From Arthrobacter sp. NicSoilB8 (GTDB taxonomy: Bacteria > Actinomycetota > Actinomycetes > Actinomycetales > Micrococcaceae), in the NCBI RefSeq assembly GCF_019977355.1, contig NZ_AP024655.1, positions 3,224,001 through 3,288,000 of the forward strand: 64,000 nucleotides of DNA, written 5' to 3'. The notes under the pieces are model-generated. The model searched no databases and was not told the DNA's origin. It saw only the letters and a list, made by a program, of their open reading frames with translations. Both the position numbers and the translations under genes were made by a program. Numbering within the stretch: the stretch's first letter is position 1; each line of letters starts with the position of its first letter. Of the stretch, positions 24,549 to 33,635 are shown piece after piece.

Positions 24549-26003
24549 TCAGTCCGTGCGGTTGAGCAGCTCGCGGACCCTGGCCCGGACCGGCCCGCGG
24601 TCGTAGCTGTTGACGAGGGCGCCGGCCATCCGGACCGGATCCCCGAAGAAGAAGTACTCATAGAGCGACTGGCGCCCGGAGAACCCGGAAATCGAGGCAT
24701 CGAACGCCAGCTTGAACAGCCGGACCCGCTCGGGGCCGGTCAGGGTCTTGCCCTGCAGATACAGCTCGATGTCCGCCCGGGCCTCGCTGTTGAGGTCAGC
24801 CTCGCCCGGGAGCGCCATGAGGCCCGACGCCGAGAACTTGCGGATGATCTGCGGGAAACGCTGCGCGATCTTCGGATACCAGTTGCGGGCAGCATTCAGC
24901 GTGGACCACTTCGGCAGCATGACTCCGGCGTCGTTGAGCTCGGCGTCGGCCTCCGAGGCGCGGACCAGCGCCCGGCCGATTTCGACGTCGATAATCAGCT
25001 CGGCGATGTCCTCCTGGATGTGCTGGAAGCCGTCGATGCCGATCGATTCGGCGAGTTCGGACGCCAGGCCCAGGAAGAACTCACTCTTGGCGATGGTGCG
25101 GGTGACCACCTGGTGGGTCATGAGCGCCCCGGCACCGGTCTCGGAATAGAAGCTGTTGCACAGCTGCGGGTGGCCGAGCATGAAGATGCGCTCGTTAGGC
25201 ACGAAGACGTGGTCGAACACCGCGACGGCATCCATTTCCTCATAGCGGGAGGCCAGCGGCTCATCGTGGGTGCTGCCGCCGTTGTAGAGCGAGGTGCGGC
25301 AGAGGTAACGCAGGCCCGGGGCGTCGTTGGGGATGGCGAAGGCGTAGGAATAGGGCGCGTCATCCGGGGTGCCGCGGAGGACAGTGGACGGGAAGACGAG
25401 GAGCTCGTCGGCGATCGGGGCGATGGTGGCGAGCATCCGGGCGCCCTGAATGACGATCCCGTCCTCGCGCTCCTCCACGATCCGGGCCGAGAGCTGGCCG
25501 CCGAGCTGCTCCGAACCCGAGACCGAGCGGTTCACCTGCGGCGGGATGAGGGTGTGCGTGGCCAGGACGTCATTCTCCCTGGCCCACTCGTAGTAGTTGC
25601 GGATGTTCTCGCCGAACTTCGGATCCGCCTGCGAGAACCACTCCTCGGCCGTGCTGAGCGCGGTGAGCGAGGAGTTCATGTAGTCGCCGGAGCGTCCCAG
25701 GAAGCCGTTGGAGGACTCGGCCCACGTGGAGATGGCGCGGCGGCGGCGCTGGAGGTCCTCGATGGTCTTCGGCACCAGGAACGACGCATTGACAAGATCC
25801 CCGGTGCTCGGCGAGGTGTAGGTGAGCGCCTCCTGGTACTCCGGGTCGTGCTGCATGTCGAAAAGTCTGGCGTAGGAGCGGGCCACATTGCGGAAGGCGG
25901 GGTGTTCGGCGATCTTCTTGCTGACCACCTCGCCGTCGATCACCACGTGCGGGGACATGGCGTTGAGCTTGTCCAGGTACTGCTGTCCGGTTCGGATGCC
26001 CAT
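24549..26003 (-). CDS. hpaB: 4-hydroxyphenylacetate 3-monooxygenase, oxygenase component
   Basis: FADH2-dependent aromatic hydroxylase that adds an ortho-hydroxyl to 4-hydroxyphenylacetate or a similar phenol. 484 residues, full length for HpaB. The start MGIRTGQQYLDKLNA, the THTLIPPQVNRS active-site loop, FVPNERIFMLG and the C-terminal GDPVRMAGALV match the acyl-CoA-dehydrogenase-like hydroxylase family. GGAGAAAG precedes the ATG. It follows hpaC by 75 nt on the same strand and is divergent from an IclR regulator, so the two subunits are made together under that control. Confidence 0.92.
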   Translation of the reverse strand: MGIRTGQQYLDKLNAMSPHVVIDGEVVSKKIAEHPAFRNVARSYARLFDMQHDPEYQEALTYTSPSTGDLVNASFLVPKTIEDLQRRRRAISTWAESSNGFLGRSGDYMNSSLTALSTAEEWFSQADPKFGENIRNYYEWARENDVLATHTLIPPQVNRSVSGSEQLGGQLSARIVEEREDGIVIQGARMLATIAPIADELLVFPSTVLRGTPDDAPYSYAFAIPNDAPGLRYLCRTSLYNGGSTHDEPLASRYEEMDAVAVFDHVFVPNERIFMLGHPQLCNSFYSETGAGALMTHQVVTRTIAKSEFFLGLASELAESIGIDGFQHIQEDIAELIIDVEIGRALVRASEADAELNDAGVMLPKWSTLNAARNWYPKIAQRFPQIIRKFSASGLMALPGEADLNSEARADIELYLQGKTLTGPERVRLFKLAFDASISGFSGRQSLYEYFFFGDPVRMAGALVNSYDRGPVRARVRELLNRTD

Positions 26004-26078
26004 TGGTCTTTCTCCAGTCGCTAGGCTGATGGGTCGTTGATGTTGAGCTGAACTGTTGTGGATGGTTGCGGTGCGGGG

Positions 26079-26612
26079 CTACAGCAGGTCCTCCATGCCC
26101 AGCTGGCTTTCCGGGATGGTGGTGAACGCGCCGTTGGCGAACGCCAGGGCATCGCCGTTGCGGTAGTTGAAGTCCACTACCTCGCCGATATACAGGGTGT
26201 GGTCGCCGCCGTCGTACGCCGCCCAGGGCCGGCACGTGAAGTAGGCGAGCACGTTGGACAGCCGTGGCGCAGTGTCCCCCTCCACCCACAGCGGCTCGGG
26301 GCCCGGGCGGCCGGCGAAGTGCATGGCCAGCTGCTGCTGCTCGGCGCCGAGGATGTTCACGGTGAAGGGCCGGCCGGCAAGTTCATTGTGGGCCCTGGCG
26401 GCGCGGGCGATGCTCACGAGCACCAGGGGCGGGTCCATCGAGACTGATGTGAAGGAGTTCACCGTGATGCCGTGGCGCTTGGTAACCCCGTCGAAGGTCA
26501 CGATGGCGACACCGGTGGCAAACCTGCCAAGGCTGCCGCGGAAGTGGCTCGCCCGCGGGGAAGCCGCCCGGCCCTGGACGTCTCCGGCGTGGTCCCGCGG
26601 CTTGGCAATCAT
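26079..26612 (-). CDS. hpaC: Flavin reductase component of the aromatic hydroxylase
   Basis: 177-residue flavin:NAD(P)H reductase that supplies reduced flavin to HpaB. The family core is seen as RGSLGRFATGVAIVTF, GITVNSFTSVSMDPPLVLVS and FTVNILGAEQQQLAMHFAG. It is upstream of hpaB in the same direction. Start at 26612 is the first good ATG; the 20-residue N-terminus is polar and may be disordered. The promoter region to the divergent iclR gene carries a 35-bp palindrome. Confidence 0.9.
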   Translation of the reverse strand: MIAKPRDHAGDVQGRAASPRASHFRGSLGRFATGVAIVTFDGVTKRHGITVNSFTSVSMDPPLVLVSIARAARAHNELAGRPFTVNILGAEQQQLAMHFAGRPGPEPLWVEGDTAPRLSNVLAYFTCRPWAAYDGGDHTLYIGEVVDFNYRNGDALAFANGAFTTIPESQLGMEDLL

Positions 26613-26695
26613 CCTTGATCCCTTGCGTTCAGTGGCGGCGGTTCTCGGTCTACGTGAGTCTAGGCCTGCCCGACTCTAGGCCTCTTCGGTGGTGT

Positions 26696-26730
26696 GTTCT
26701 ATAATCGAACTTATAGTTCCCATATAGAAC
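26696..26730. promoter_or_regulatory. 35-bp nested palindromic operator between hpaC and iclR
   Basis: Two concentric inverted repeats share one centre at 26713: outer GTTCTATA (26696-26703) with TATAGAAC (26723-26730), inner GAACT (26707-26711) with AGTTC (26715-26719). Together they give four half-sites, fitting a dimer of dimers as IclR proteins bind. A TATAAT hexamer overlaps the left part (26700-26705). It lies in an AT-rich patch between the divergent genes. Confidence 0.75.
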
Positions 26731-26809
26731 GCTAGCGGACCGTGGGCCGGAACACAAGAGCCGTCCGGTGCGACCGGCTTCCAGCGACCCCGCACCTAGG
26801 ATGGACCTC

Positions 26810-27526
26810 ATGACCCCGAACGCCGGCACCGCCCAGGCCTCCCCGTCACAGACGCTCTCGCGCGGCATCAGGGCGCTGGAAATCCTCGCCGAAGCGCAGC
26901 AGCCGCTCACCATCGCCGAACTCGCCGACGCCATGGGCGTGCACCGCTCCGTCGCCTACCGGATCCTGCGCACCCTCGAGGATCATTCGCTGCTGGTGCG
27001 CGACGACGGCGGCCGGGTCCAGCCCGGCCCGGGCCTGGCCGTCCTGGCGCGCGGGGTATCGCGCGACCTGCAGTCCGCGGCCCTGCCGGAGCTGACCCAG
27101 CTGGCCAACGCGCTGACAATGAGTGCTTTTGTCGCGGTCTGGGACCGCGAGGAGTGTGTGACGCTGGTGACCGTGGATCCGCGGCACAGCGGCGCCGCCG
27201 TGGTGCAGCACCCGGGGTCCCGTCATCCCATCAGCGCCGGGGCGCCGGGCATCGCCATCCAGTCCGCCTTCCCGGAGCACGAGTGGCAGGCGGCGGCCCC
27301 GGGTATCCCGTACCGGGCCGAAGCCGCCGAGGCCCGGCGCCGCGGTTATGCCGCCAGCCATGACGAGGTCATCCCCGGGGTGTCCTCCATTGCGGTTCCG
27401 CTGCGCGTGCCGGGCGGCCGGCCCGCTGCCCTCGCGGTCGTCTACATCCGCGCCGCACAGGATCCGGAGGAGGTCGCCGGCGCGCTCAGGGAGGCCGCAC
27501 GGCGCATCGAGGCGCAGCTGGGCTGA
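26810..27526 (+). CDS. IclR family transcriptional regulator
   Basis: 238 residues. N-terminal winged helix at about 15-70 (LSRGIRALEILAEAQQPL, then IAELADAMGVHRSVAYRIL and the wing LLVRDDGGRVQPG), followed by the C-terminal effector domain with VTLVTVDPRHSG, HPISAGAPGIAI and the late GVSSIAVPLRV. ATG 26810 is favoured over 26801 since AGGATGG precedes it. It is divergent from hpaC-hpaB, and is most likely the aromatic-acid-responsive regulator of that operon through the palindrome at 26696-26730. Its own 3' side meets the third 66-nt element. Confidence 0.88.
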   Translation: MTPNAGTAQASPSQTLSRGIRALEILAEAQQPLTIAELADAMGVHRSVAYRILRTLEDHSLLVRDDGGRVQPGPGLAVLARGVSRDLQSAALPELTQLANALTMSAFVAVWDREECVTLVTVDPRHSGAAVVQHPGSRHPISAGAPGIAIQSAFPEHEWQAAAPGIPYRAEAAEARRRGYAASHDEVIPGVSSIAVPLRVPGGRPAALAVVYIRAAQDPEEVAGALREAARRIEAQLG

Positions 27527-27568
27527 GCACCTGCGCGGGTCTGAGCGCCGCAGCTGTCCCCTCGTGTG

Positions 27569-27634
27569 CCCAACTAACTAGCAGCAGGGGCCGTTTTCAG
27601 GGCTCAAAACGGCCCCTGCTGCGAGTCAGTTGGG
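27569..27634. repeat. 66-nt palindromic intergenic element, copy 3
   Basis: Inner arms GCAGCAGGGGCCGTTTT (27581-27597) and complement (27606-27622); outer CCCAACT (27569-27575) and AGTTGGG (27628-27634). It fills most of the gap between the convergent iclR and MFS genes and ends 2 nt before the MFS stop codon. Differs from copy 2 at only three positions. Confidence 0.9.
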
Positions 27635-27636
27635 GG

Positions 27637-29145
27637 TTAGGCGGCCGGTGCCGTCTTCCGCCCTTGCTTCCGGAGCACGACGGCGGCTGCCGTTCCCAGC
27701 AGGAACAGCGCCGTCGCGGCGCACACCGGGACCAGGAATGCGGTTGAATACCCGAAGCTCTGGGCGAGCTGTCCGGCAATGGAGGATCCGAGCGCGGTGC
27801 CGGCGACGATGCCGCTGGCCAGGGCCGTCATGACCGTGCCAAGCTTTCCGGCCGGGGCCACGAGGCCGCCGATCGCGAAAACCGTGACCATAAGCGGCCC
27901 GACGGGCAGGCCCAGGACCAGCAGCACGAGAATCATGGGCAGCGCCGTTGAGGGCAGCAGCAACAGCGGGGCCATGCCGGCCATGAGTGCCGCGCACGCA
28001 ATCCAGCGGGCATTCACCGGGAAGCGCCGGGGCCAGTACGCGACCGACAGGGCGGCGGCCGCCGAGCTCAGCCCCATGACGGCGTAGAGCAGGCCCGCGA
28101 CCTCGGACGTGGCGAAACTGGCGGAGAACGAACTCAGCGCTGTCTGGGTGGAGCCGAAGAACGTTCCCATGCACACCATTGCCAGCACGGGAAGGGCGAC
28201 GGCGGCCAGGGTCCCGACGCGCGTCGACGCGCCCGTTCCGCAGTGCCGTTCCCCCGTCGGGTGGCCGGCCAGGCCGGCAGCCGATCCGGGTGCCGGACGC
28301 CGCGGCGTGCGGACCACCGCGTGGTGCGTGGGGTGGACCGCGAAGGCGGGCACGAGGACAACCGTCAGTGCCGCGGCGAGGGCCAGCGGCAGCCAGGGCG
28401 CGAGCAGGCTCGCGAGGATACCGACGAGTGCGGGGCCGAGCACAAAGGTCAGTTCGTCCGCCGTGCTCTCGTAGGACAGGGCGGTGTCCAGGTCCGCGGA
28501 GTTAGCACCGGCTCCCCGTCCTGCCCCGGCGGCCCGGGACGTCAGCGCCATCCAACGGACCCGGGCCAGCGGGCCGACCTGGGGGCAGCTGGCCCCGGCC
28601 ACGAAGGCGGCGGCGAGTACGGGGACGGCGGCGGCCAGGTCCTGCACCCCGGCGATGAGGTACGCCGTGAGGATCAGGGCAACGATGGCGATGGTATTGG
28701 CGATTGCGGACACCAGCAGCACGCCGCGCTGGCCGAGCCGGTCCGCGAGGATGCCCAGGACGGGGGCACCCAGCGCGGAGCCGACGCCGACGGCGCCCGC
28801 CGCGGCGCCGCCGATGGCATAGGAGCCGGTGACGGCGGTGACGAGCGTCAGGGCGCCGACGGTGAGCATGGCCAGCGGCAGGCGGGCGAAGAGCCCCAGC
28901 GGGATGAACCCGCGGCCGGCGAGCAGCGGCAACCGTGCGAAGCGGCCGCCCTTGCCGGGCGCCGGTGCCGGCAGTGCGGCGGGGGCTGCCGTGTGGGTTG
29001 GTGCGGGTGCGGGCGCCTGAAGGGCCGGCACGGGCCGGGCATCGGCCTGGCTGGTGCCGACGGCCGAAACGGCGATCAGCGGTGGCGCGGAGGCCGAATT
29101 TGGGACGTCAAGAGGAGTCGCCAGTGAAGACGGTGAAGGATTCAT
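27637..29145 (-). CDS. MFS transporter
   Basis: 502 residues: a Pro/Ala-rich N-terminal tail of about 70 residues, then 12 predicted helices. The loop motif GILADRLGQRG between helices 2 and 3 is the MFS signature. Low similarity to any named exporter can be judged by eye; the long hydrophilic central loop (about 260-310) separates two six-helix halves. It stands alone, with a 133-nt gap to sbcC upstream on the same strand. Substrate unknown. Confidence 0.75.
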   Translation of the reverse strand: MNPSPSSLATPLDVPNSASAPPLIAVSAVGTSQADARPVPALQAPAPAPTHTAAPAALPAPAPGKGGRFARLPLLAGRGFIPLGLFARLPLAMLTVGALTLVTAVTGSYAIGGAAAGAVGVGSALGAPVLGILADRLGQRGVLLVSAIANTIAIVALILTAYLIAGVQDLAAAVPVLAAAFVAGASCPQVGPLARVRWMALTSRAAGAGRGAGANSADLDTALSYESTADELTFVLGPALVGILASLLAPWLPLALAAALTVVLVPAFAVHPTHHAVVRTPRRPAPGSAAGLAGHPTGERHCGTGASTRVGTLAAVALPVLAMVCMGTFFGSTQTALSSFSASFATSEVAGLLYAVMGLSSAAAALSVAYWPRRFPVNARWIACAALMAGMAPLLLLPSTALPMILVLLVLGLPVGPLMVTVFAIGGLVAPAGKLGTVMTALASGIVAGTALGSSIAGQLAQSFGYSTAFLVPVCAATALFLLGTAAAVVLRKQGRKTAPAA

Positions 29146-29278
29146 GGTTTCCGGGTTCGCTCAATAGTGCGCATCGTCCCTCCTCCCGATGCGCGCGACC
29201 CGGTAACAGATCAATGATAGCGGACGCCGGGCTGGCGGACGCAGGTCCGCGACCGACGGGCTCTGGTTGAAAGCCGGC

Positions 29279-32200
29279 TCAGACCGGTGTGTCGTCGCTG
29301 ATGTCCAGGGTGGAGCCGTTGCGGCCCTTAATGACTTGGAGCTGTGTGCCGATGCGCTGTTTCATCTCCGCAACATGGCTCACGAGTCCCACTACCCTGC
29401 CGCCGTCCCGGAGGCCCTCGAGGGCGTCCATGACCTGCTCCAGAGCCGCTTCGTCGAGGCTCCCGAACCCCTCGTCCACGAAGAGCGTCTCGATGTCCAC
29501 GCCGCCGGACTCATGCTGCACGACGTCGGCCAGGCCGAGGGCCAGGGCCAGTGAGGCCATGAAGGACTCGCCCCCGGAGAGGGTGGCGGTATCCCGGCGC
29601 TGGCCGGTCCACTCATCGACCACTTCCAGGCCGAGGCCGGATTTGGCGCCCCGCGCGGCCTTGGCGTCGGTGTGCTGCAGGGTGTACCGGCCGTCGCTCA
29701 TGCCGATCAGGCGTTCCGAGGCGGCGACGGCCACCTGCTCAAGCCTGGCGGCGAGGACATAGCTGTTCAGGCTCATCCGGTAGGTGTTGTCGCCTCCGCC
29801 CTTGGCCGCGTCGGCCACGGCGGCGAGCAGCGCGGCCCGTTCCCGCGGTTCCCGGCCGGCCCCAGCGAGTTCTGCGTAATCACCGGCGAGGCGTCCGAGG
29901 GTGCGGACGGTGTTTTCGGCCAGCCCGGCCGCGAGCACGGCTTCCCGGGCATGGCGTTCCGCCGCGGCCGACTCCGCGCGGAGCTGTTCAAGGGCGGCAT
30001 CGCTGACGAGGTCCCCGGCGGCCCGCTCGGCGGCTGCCAGAGAGAGCTCCTCTCCGGCGAACAGTTCCTGGAGCCTGGCGGCCTCGTCCTGCCCGGCCCG
30101 GACGGCTGCCTCAAGACCGGCTGCCTCCGTCCCCGGCAGCAGCGCTGCCCGGGCCGCGGCTTCTGTGGTGAAACCGGCCGCGGGCAGTGCCTGTTCGAGC
30201 TGCCGGTGCGCCTCCGCGGCGCGGCTGCCGGCCTGCTCCAGCGCCGACTGGGCGGCGTCGGCCCGTTCCACGACCGCGGTGGTTCCGGCAATCGCCGCGA
30301 TCCGTTGATCCAGGCTCGAGTGGCCGGCCCGCAGCGCGTCCAGGGCGTGTTCGAGGGCCCCGGCCTGTTCGTCGACTTCGGCGATGGTCGAATGCGTTTG
30401 GGCGATACCCGAGGCGGCTTCGGCCTGGGCCCGGTCGGCGGCGGTGATCGCCGTCTCGAGATCCGCCAGCCGGGCCCGGCGTTCGGCAAGGTCCGATGCC
30501 GCGCGGCTGGCATCGTCCGCCCGCTCCCGGGCCAGGGCTGCATCGGCCCGGGCTTCTTCGGGAGGCGTGCTGCCGCCCTGGGCGGCCAGGACGGCAACGT
30601 TCTGCCGGGCCTCGGCGAGGTCGCGGCCGAGGGCGGCGAGCGCCTCTTCCGCCGTGTCGCTGGCCTCCTGCGCGGCCTTCTCAGCCTCGGCGACGGCCAG
30701 GGCGGAGTCCGCGGCCGGGGCCGGCTCCGGGTGGTCCGGGCTGCCGCAGACCGGGCATGGCACTCCGGCGAGGAGTTGGGCGGCGAGCTCGGCTGCGGCG
30801 TTGGTGAGCCGTTGTTCGCGGAGGTCGAGCCAGTGCTGCCTCAGGTCCTGGTGCTCGGACCGGGCCGCGGCGTGCCGTTCGGTGACTGCCGAGCACGTGG
30901 CCGCGGCGGCGAGGTAGCGGCCCACGATGGCCACGAGTTCGTCTGCCGCTGTGGCCTCCTTGGTGCGCAGCTGGACTTCCGCGGCCAGCTCCTCAAGCGA
31001 GCCCGTTCCGGCGGACAGGGCCGCCGATTCAGAGCGCAGGGCAGCCAGCGCAGAACCGCCCGCCTGCCGCCCGGTTTCCAGCTCCTGCAACTGGAGGCGC
31101 AGCCGGCGGCGCCGGTCCGTGAGCCCTGTGAGCCGGGATTCGTCGGGCAGGCGTTCGGTGAGCACGGCGCGTAGGGACCGCAGTTCCTCGAGGACGTTCC
31201 GGAGGGCTGCACTGTCGAACGGGGCACTGCCGTCACTGGCGCCGCCGTGCTCCAACCCGCCGTGCTCCAACCCGCCGAGCTCCAGCCCGGCGAGCTCCAG
31301 CCCGGCGAGCTCGGGGTCCGTGACAGCGGCCGACCGCAAGAGCCGCGCGGCCTCCAGCAGGGCCGTTCGCGCCCGGGCCTCGGCTGCCGCGGCACTTTCG
31401 ACGGCGCGCAACTGGCCGCCGAGCACTTCGGCTTTGCGGTGAAGTCCCAGTGTGAGGGCCTTTTCCGTCAGGACGGGTACGGCGGCGTCGGCGGCGTTCC
31501 GGCGCTGTTCCGCGGCAGCAAGTTTGGCGTGGCGGCCTGCCCGCGCATTGGCGGTCTCCACCAGGGAGGCCTGTTCAGCGGACTCTCGCTCTGCTGCGGC
31601 GGCCGCGGCCCGGCGATCCGCTGCGGCGGTTGCCGCGGCGTCGTTAAGCCAGGCCAGAAGTGCATCGGGCGCGTCCCTGCCGGGGGCATCCGCGGAGTCG
31701 AGTTCGAGCGCCGCGGTTTCGGACTCGGCCTGGGCCAGCAGCAGGTCAAGCCTCGCGGTCAGGCTTGCCACCTCCGCCTTGGCGGCCTGGGCCTGCCGGG
31801 TCAGTTCCTGTTCCACTGCTTCAAAGCGCTGGGTGCCGAAAAGACTCTGCAGCAGTTCCAGGCGGTCGGATGCCTTGGAGCGCAGAAACGCCGCGAAGTC
31901 GCCCTGCGGCAGCATGACCACGCGTGTGAACTGCTCCCGGTTCATGCCCAGGACATCGGTAATTTCGGCTCCGGCCTCGTCATTCCGGCCGGATTTTTCC
32001 ACCCAGACACCGTCAATGCGTTCGCGCAGCAGCGTGTTGGCCTGCTGGAGCGTGAAGCCGTTCTTGCCCCGGGCGCTCGGCTTGTCCCAGGCGGGAGAGC
32101 GGGAGACTTCGAAGTGCCGGCCCTTGGCCGAGAACTCGCACGTGACGCGCGGCTCGGCGGCGGCTTCCGCGTGGTCGCTGCGGAGCCGTTTGCCGTCCTG

Positions 32201-32380
32201 CCTGGCCCCGGGAACCTGCCCGTACAGGGCGAAACAGATGGCGTCCAGGACGCTGGTCTTGCCTGCACCGGTGGCGCCGTTAAGCAGGAACAATCCGTGC
32301 GCGCTGAGCCGGTCGAAGTCGATCCGCTCCGTGCCGGCGAACGGGCCGAAGGCGGAAATCTCCAGGCGGTGGATCCTCAC
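29279..32380 (-). CDS. sbcC: Exonuclease subunit SbcC (SMC-like ATPase)
   Basis: 1033 residues. Walker A GATGAGKTS at 35-43, Q-loop region RVVMLPQGDFAAFL, long Ala/Glu-rich coiled coils, the zinc hook CPVC near residue 540, a second coil, then the ABC signature LSGGES near 935 and Walker B TLFVDEGFGSLDE near 968. With SbcD it forms the nuclease that opens hairpins and trims DNA ends. GTG start overlapping the sbcD stop as GTGA. The first coil contains an in-frame LAGLE-type repeat (31245-31310), which keeps a helix-friendly pattern. Confidence 0.95.
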   Translation of the reverse strand: MRIHRLEISAFGPFAGTERIDFDRLSAHGLFLLNGATGAGKTSVLDAICFALYGQVPGARQDGKRLRSDHAEAAAEPRVTCEFSAKGRHFEVSRSPAWDKPSARGKNGFTLQQANTLLRERIDGVWVEKSGRNDEAGAEITDVLGMNREQFTRVVMLPQGDFAAFLRSKASDRLELLQSLFGTQRFEAVEQELTRQAQAAKAEVASLTARLDLLLAQAESETAALELDSADAPGRDAPDALLAWLNDAAATAAADRRAAAAAAERESAEQASLVETANARAGRHAKLAAAEQRRNAADAAVPVLTEKALTLGLHRKAEVLGGQLRAVESAAAAEARARTALLEAARLLRSAAVTDPELAGLELAGLELGGLEHGGLEHGGASDGSAPFDSAALRNVLEELRSLRAVLTERLPDESRLTGLTDRRRRLRLQLQELETGRQAGGSALAALRSESAALSAGTGSLEELAAEVQLRTKEATAADELVAIVGRYLAAAATCSAVTERHAAARSEHQDLRQHWLDLREQRLTNAAAELAAQLLAGVPCPVCGSPDHPEPAPAADSALAVAEAEKAAQEASDTAEEALAALGRDLAEARQNVAVLAAQGGSTPPEEARADAALARERADDASRAASDLAERRARLADLETAITAADRAQAEAASGIAQTHSTIAEVDEQAGALEHALDALRAGHSSLDQRIAAIAGTTAVVERADAAQSALEQAGSRAAEAHRQLEQALPAAGFTTEAAARAALLPGTEAAGLEAAVRAGQDEAARLQELFAGEELSLAAAERAAGDLVSDAALEQLRAESAAAERHAREAVLAAGLAENTVRTLGRLAGDYAELAGAGREPRERAALLAAVADAAKGGGDNTYRMSLNSYVLAARLEQVAVAASERLIGMSDGRYTLQHTDAKAARGAKSGLGLEVVDEWTGQRRDTATLSGGESFMASLALALGLADVVQHESGGVDIETLFVDEGFGSLDEAALEQVMDALEGLRDGGRVVGLVSHVAEMKQRIGTQLQVIKGRNGSTLDISDDTPV
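31245..31310 (-). repeat. 15-bp tandem repeats inside sbcC
   Basis: Four adjacent units, two of CCGTGCTCCAACCCG and two of the related form with GAGCTCCAGCCCG, plus a partial fifth. They encode five-residue repeats (AGLEL/GGLEH). The two sub-types suggest successive duplication events. Confidence 0.85.
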
Positions 32381-33573
32381 AGTGACACCCCTGCCAGGCG
32401 CACGGCTTCGAGGGCCTCGGCGAGTACCTCTGATTCGGCGTCGGATGCGGGCCGGCCCCGGACGTGCTCCAGGAAGCCGCAGCAGACGGAGAGGTCGTCA
32501 TCAGCTTCGGCCAGCCGGCTGCTGTAGCTGGCCTTCGGCGCCGCGCCGGCGCCCTCGGGATCGAAGCCGAGCACCAAAGTGTCGGGGAATCGTGCCCGCA
32601 GCCGGTCCATGGCCTGGGCGGGGCGCGCGGCGTCCGTCAGCGTGATCTGGCAATAGGCGCCCTCGGCCCAGGCAAAGTCCTCCGATTCCAGGAGGTGCTC
32701 CAGCTTCCCCCGCAGCACGGCGAGCGTCCGGGGCGCATCCCACAGCACCTCGCGCACCTGTCCGATGCCATCGGCGTCGACCTCCACAAGCCAGCCGCCC
32801 TTCCGGTGCTTTGCTTCGGAGAACGAGTAGGCCAGCGGCGAGCCCGAGTAGCGCACCGACGGCGAGAGCTCCTGCCGGCCGTGCAGGTGACCCAGGGCTG
32901 TGTAGCCAAAGCCGTCGAAGAGATCCAGCGGGACCGCGCCGACGCCCCCGATGCTCAGGTCCCGCTCGCTGTCAGAGCTGATGCCTCCGCTGGCGAACGT
33001 GTGCGCCAGGACCACTGAGTGGACGGTCCGGGCTGCGCCCCGGTGGCGCACGTCCGCCCGGATCCGTTCGGTGGCGGCGCGCGTGACCTCGAAGTGGCTT
33101 GCGGCCCCGGCCCCCAACTGCTCGGCGACCAGTCTGGGCTCCAGCCAGGGGATGCCGTAAATGGCCAGCACGGGCGCCGTATCATCCACGCCGGTTTCGT
33201 TCACTGCGCTGTCACCGAGCGGAAGGACCACGGGCTGGTCCAGTTCGTCGAGCCGCGTGCGCAGGTGCACTCCCCCGCGTTCGAGCAGCCGCGAGGCAAA
33301 CCCCAGCCTGATGGCGGAGTCGTGATTGCCGCTGGTCAGGACAACTTGGGCACCGGCGCCCGTGAGGCGCACCAGGGCGTCGTCCAGCAGGCGGACGACG
33401 TCGACTCCCGGCAGGGCGCGGTCATAGACGTCTCCGGCGATGAGGACGACGTCCACGGCCTCTTCCCGGACGTACGTCACGAGCTGGTCAATGAAGTCGC
33501 GCTGGGCGTCCAGCATGCCAACGCCGTGGAACGAACGGCCCAGGTGCCAGTCGGAAGTGTGCAATAACCGCAT
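32377..33573 (-). CDS. sbcD: Exonuclease subunit SbcD (Mre11-like nuclease)
   Basis: 398-residue metallophosphoesterase. Dimetal motifs in order: DWHLG (8-12), GDVYDR (about 47), SGNHDS (about 81), HTFA and GHLHG. The C-terminal capping domain is intact. It is the upstream gene of the sbcDC operon; nothing but the aquaporin gene lies before it, so it has its own promoter in the 62-nt gap or is read from upstream. Confidence 0.95.
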   Translation of the reverse strand: MRLLHTSDWHLGRSFHGVGMLDAQRDFIDQLVTYVREEAVDVVLIAGDVYDRALPGVDVVRLLDDALVRLTGAGAQVVLTSGNHDSAIRLGFASRLLERGGVHLRTRLDELDQPVVLPLGDSAVNETGVDDTAPVLAIYGIPWLEPRLVAEQLGAGAASHFEVTRAATERIRADVRHRGAARTVHSVVLAHTFASGGISSDSERDLSIGGVGAVPLDLFDGFGYTALGHLHGRQELSPSVRYSGSPLAYSFSEAKHRKGGWLVEVDADGIGQVREVLWDAPRTLAVLRGKLEHLLESEDFAWAEGAYCQITLTDAARPAQAMDRLRARFPDTLVLGFDPEGAGAAPKASYSSRLAEADDDLSVCCGFLEHVRGRPASDAESEVLAEALEAVRLAGVSL

Positions 33574-33635
33574 ATTCCTACGGTATCGGCTGGCACCGAC
33601 ACTCTTGCGCCACCACCCCGGAAGGGTGACGGCGG

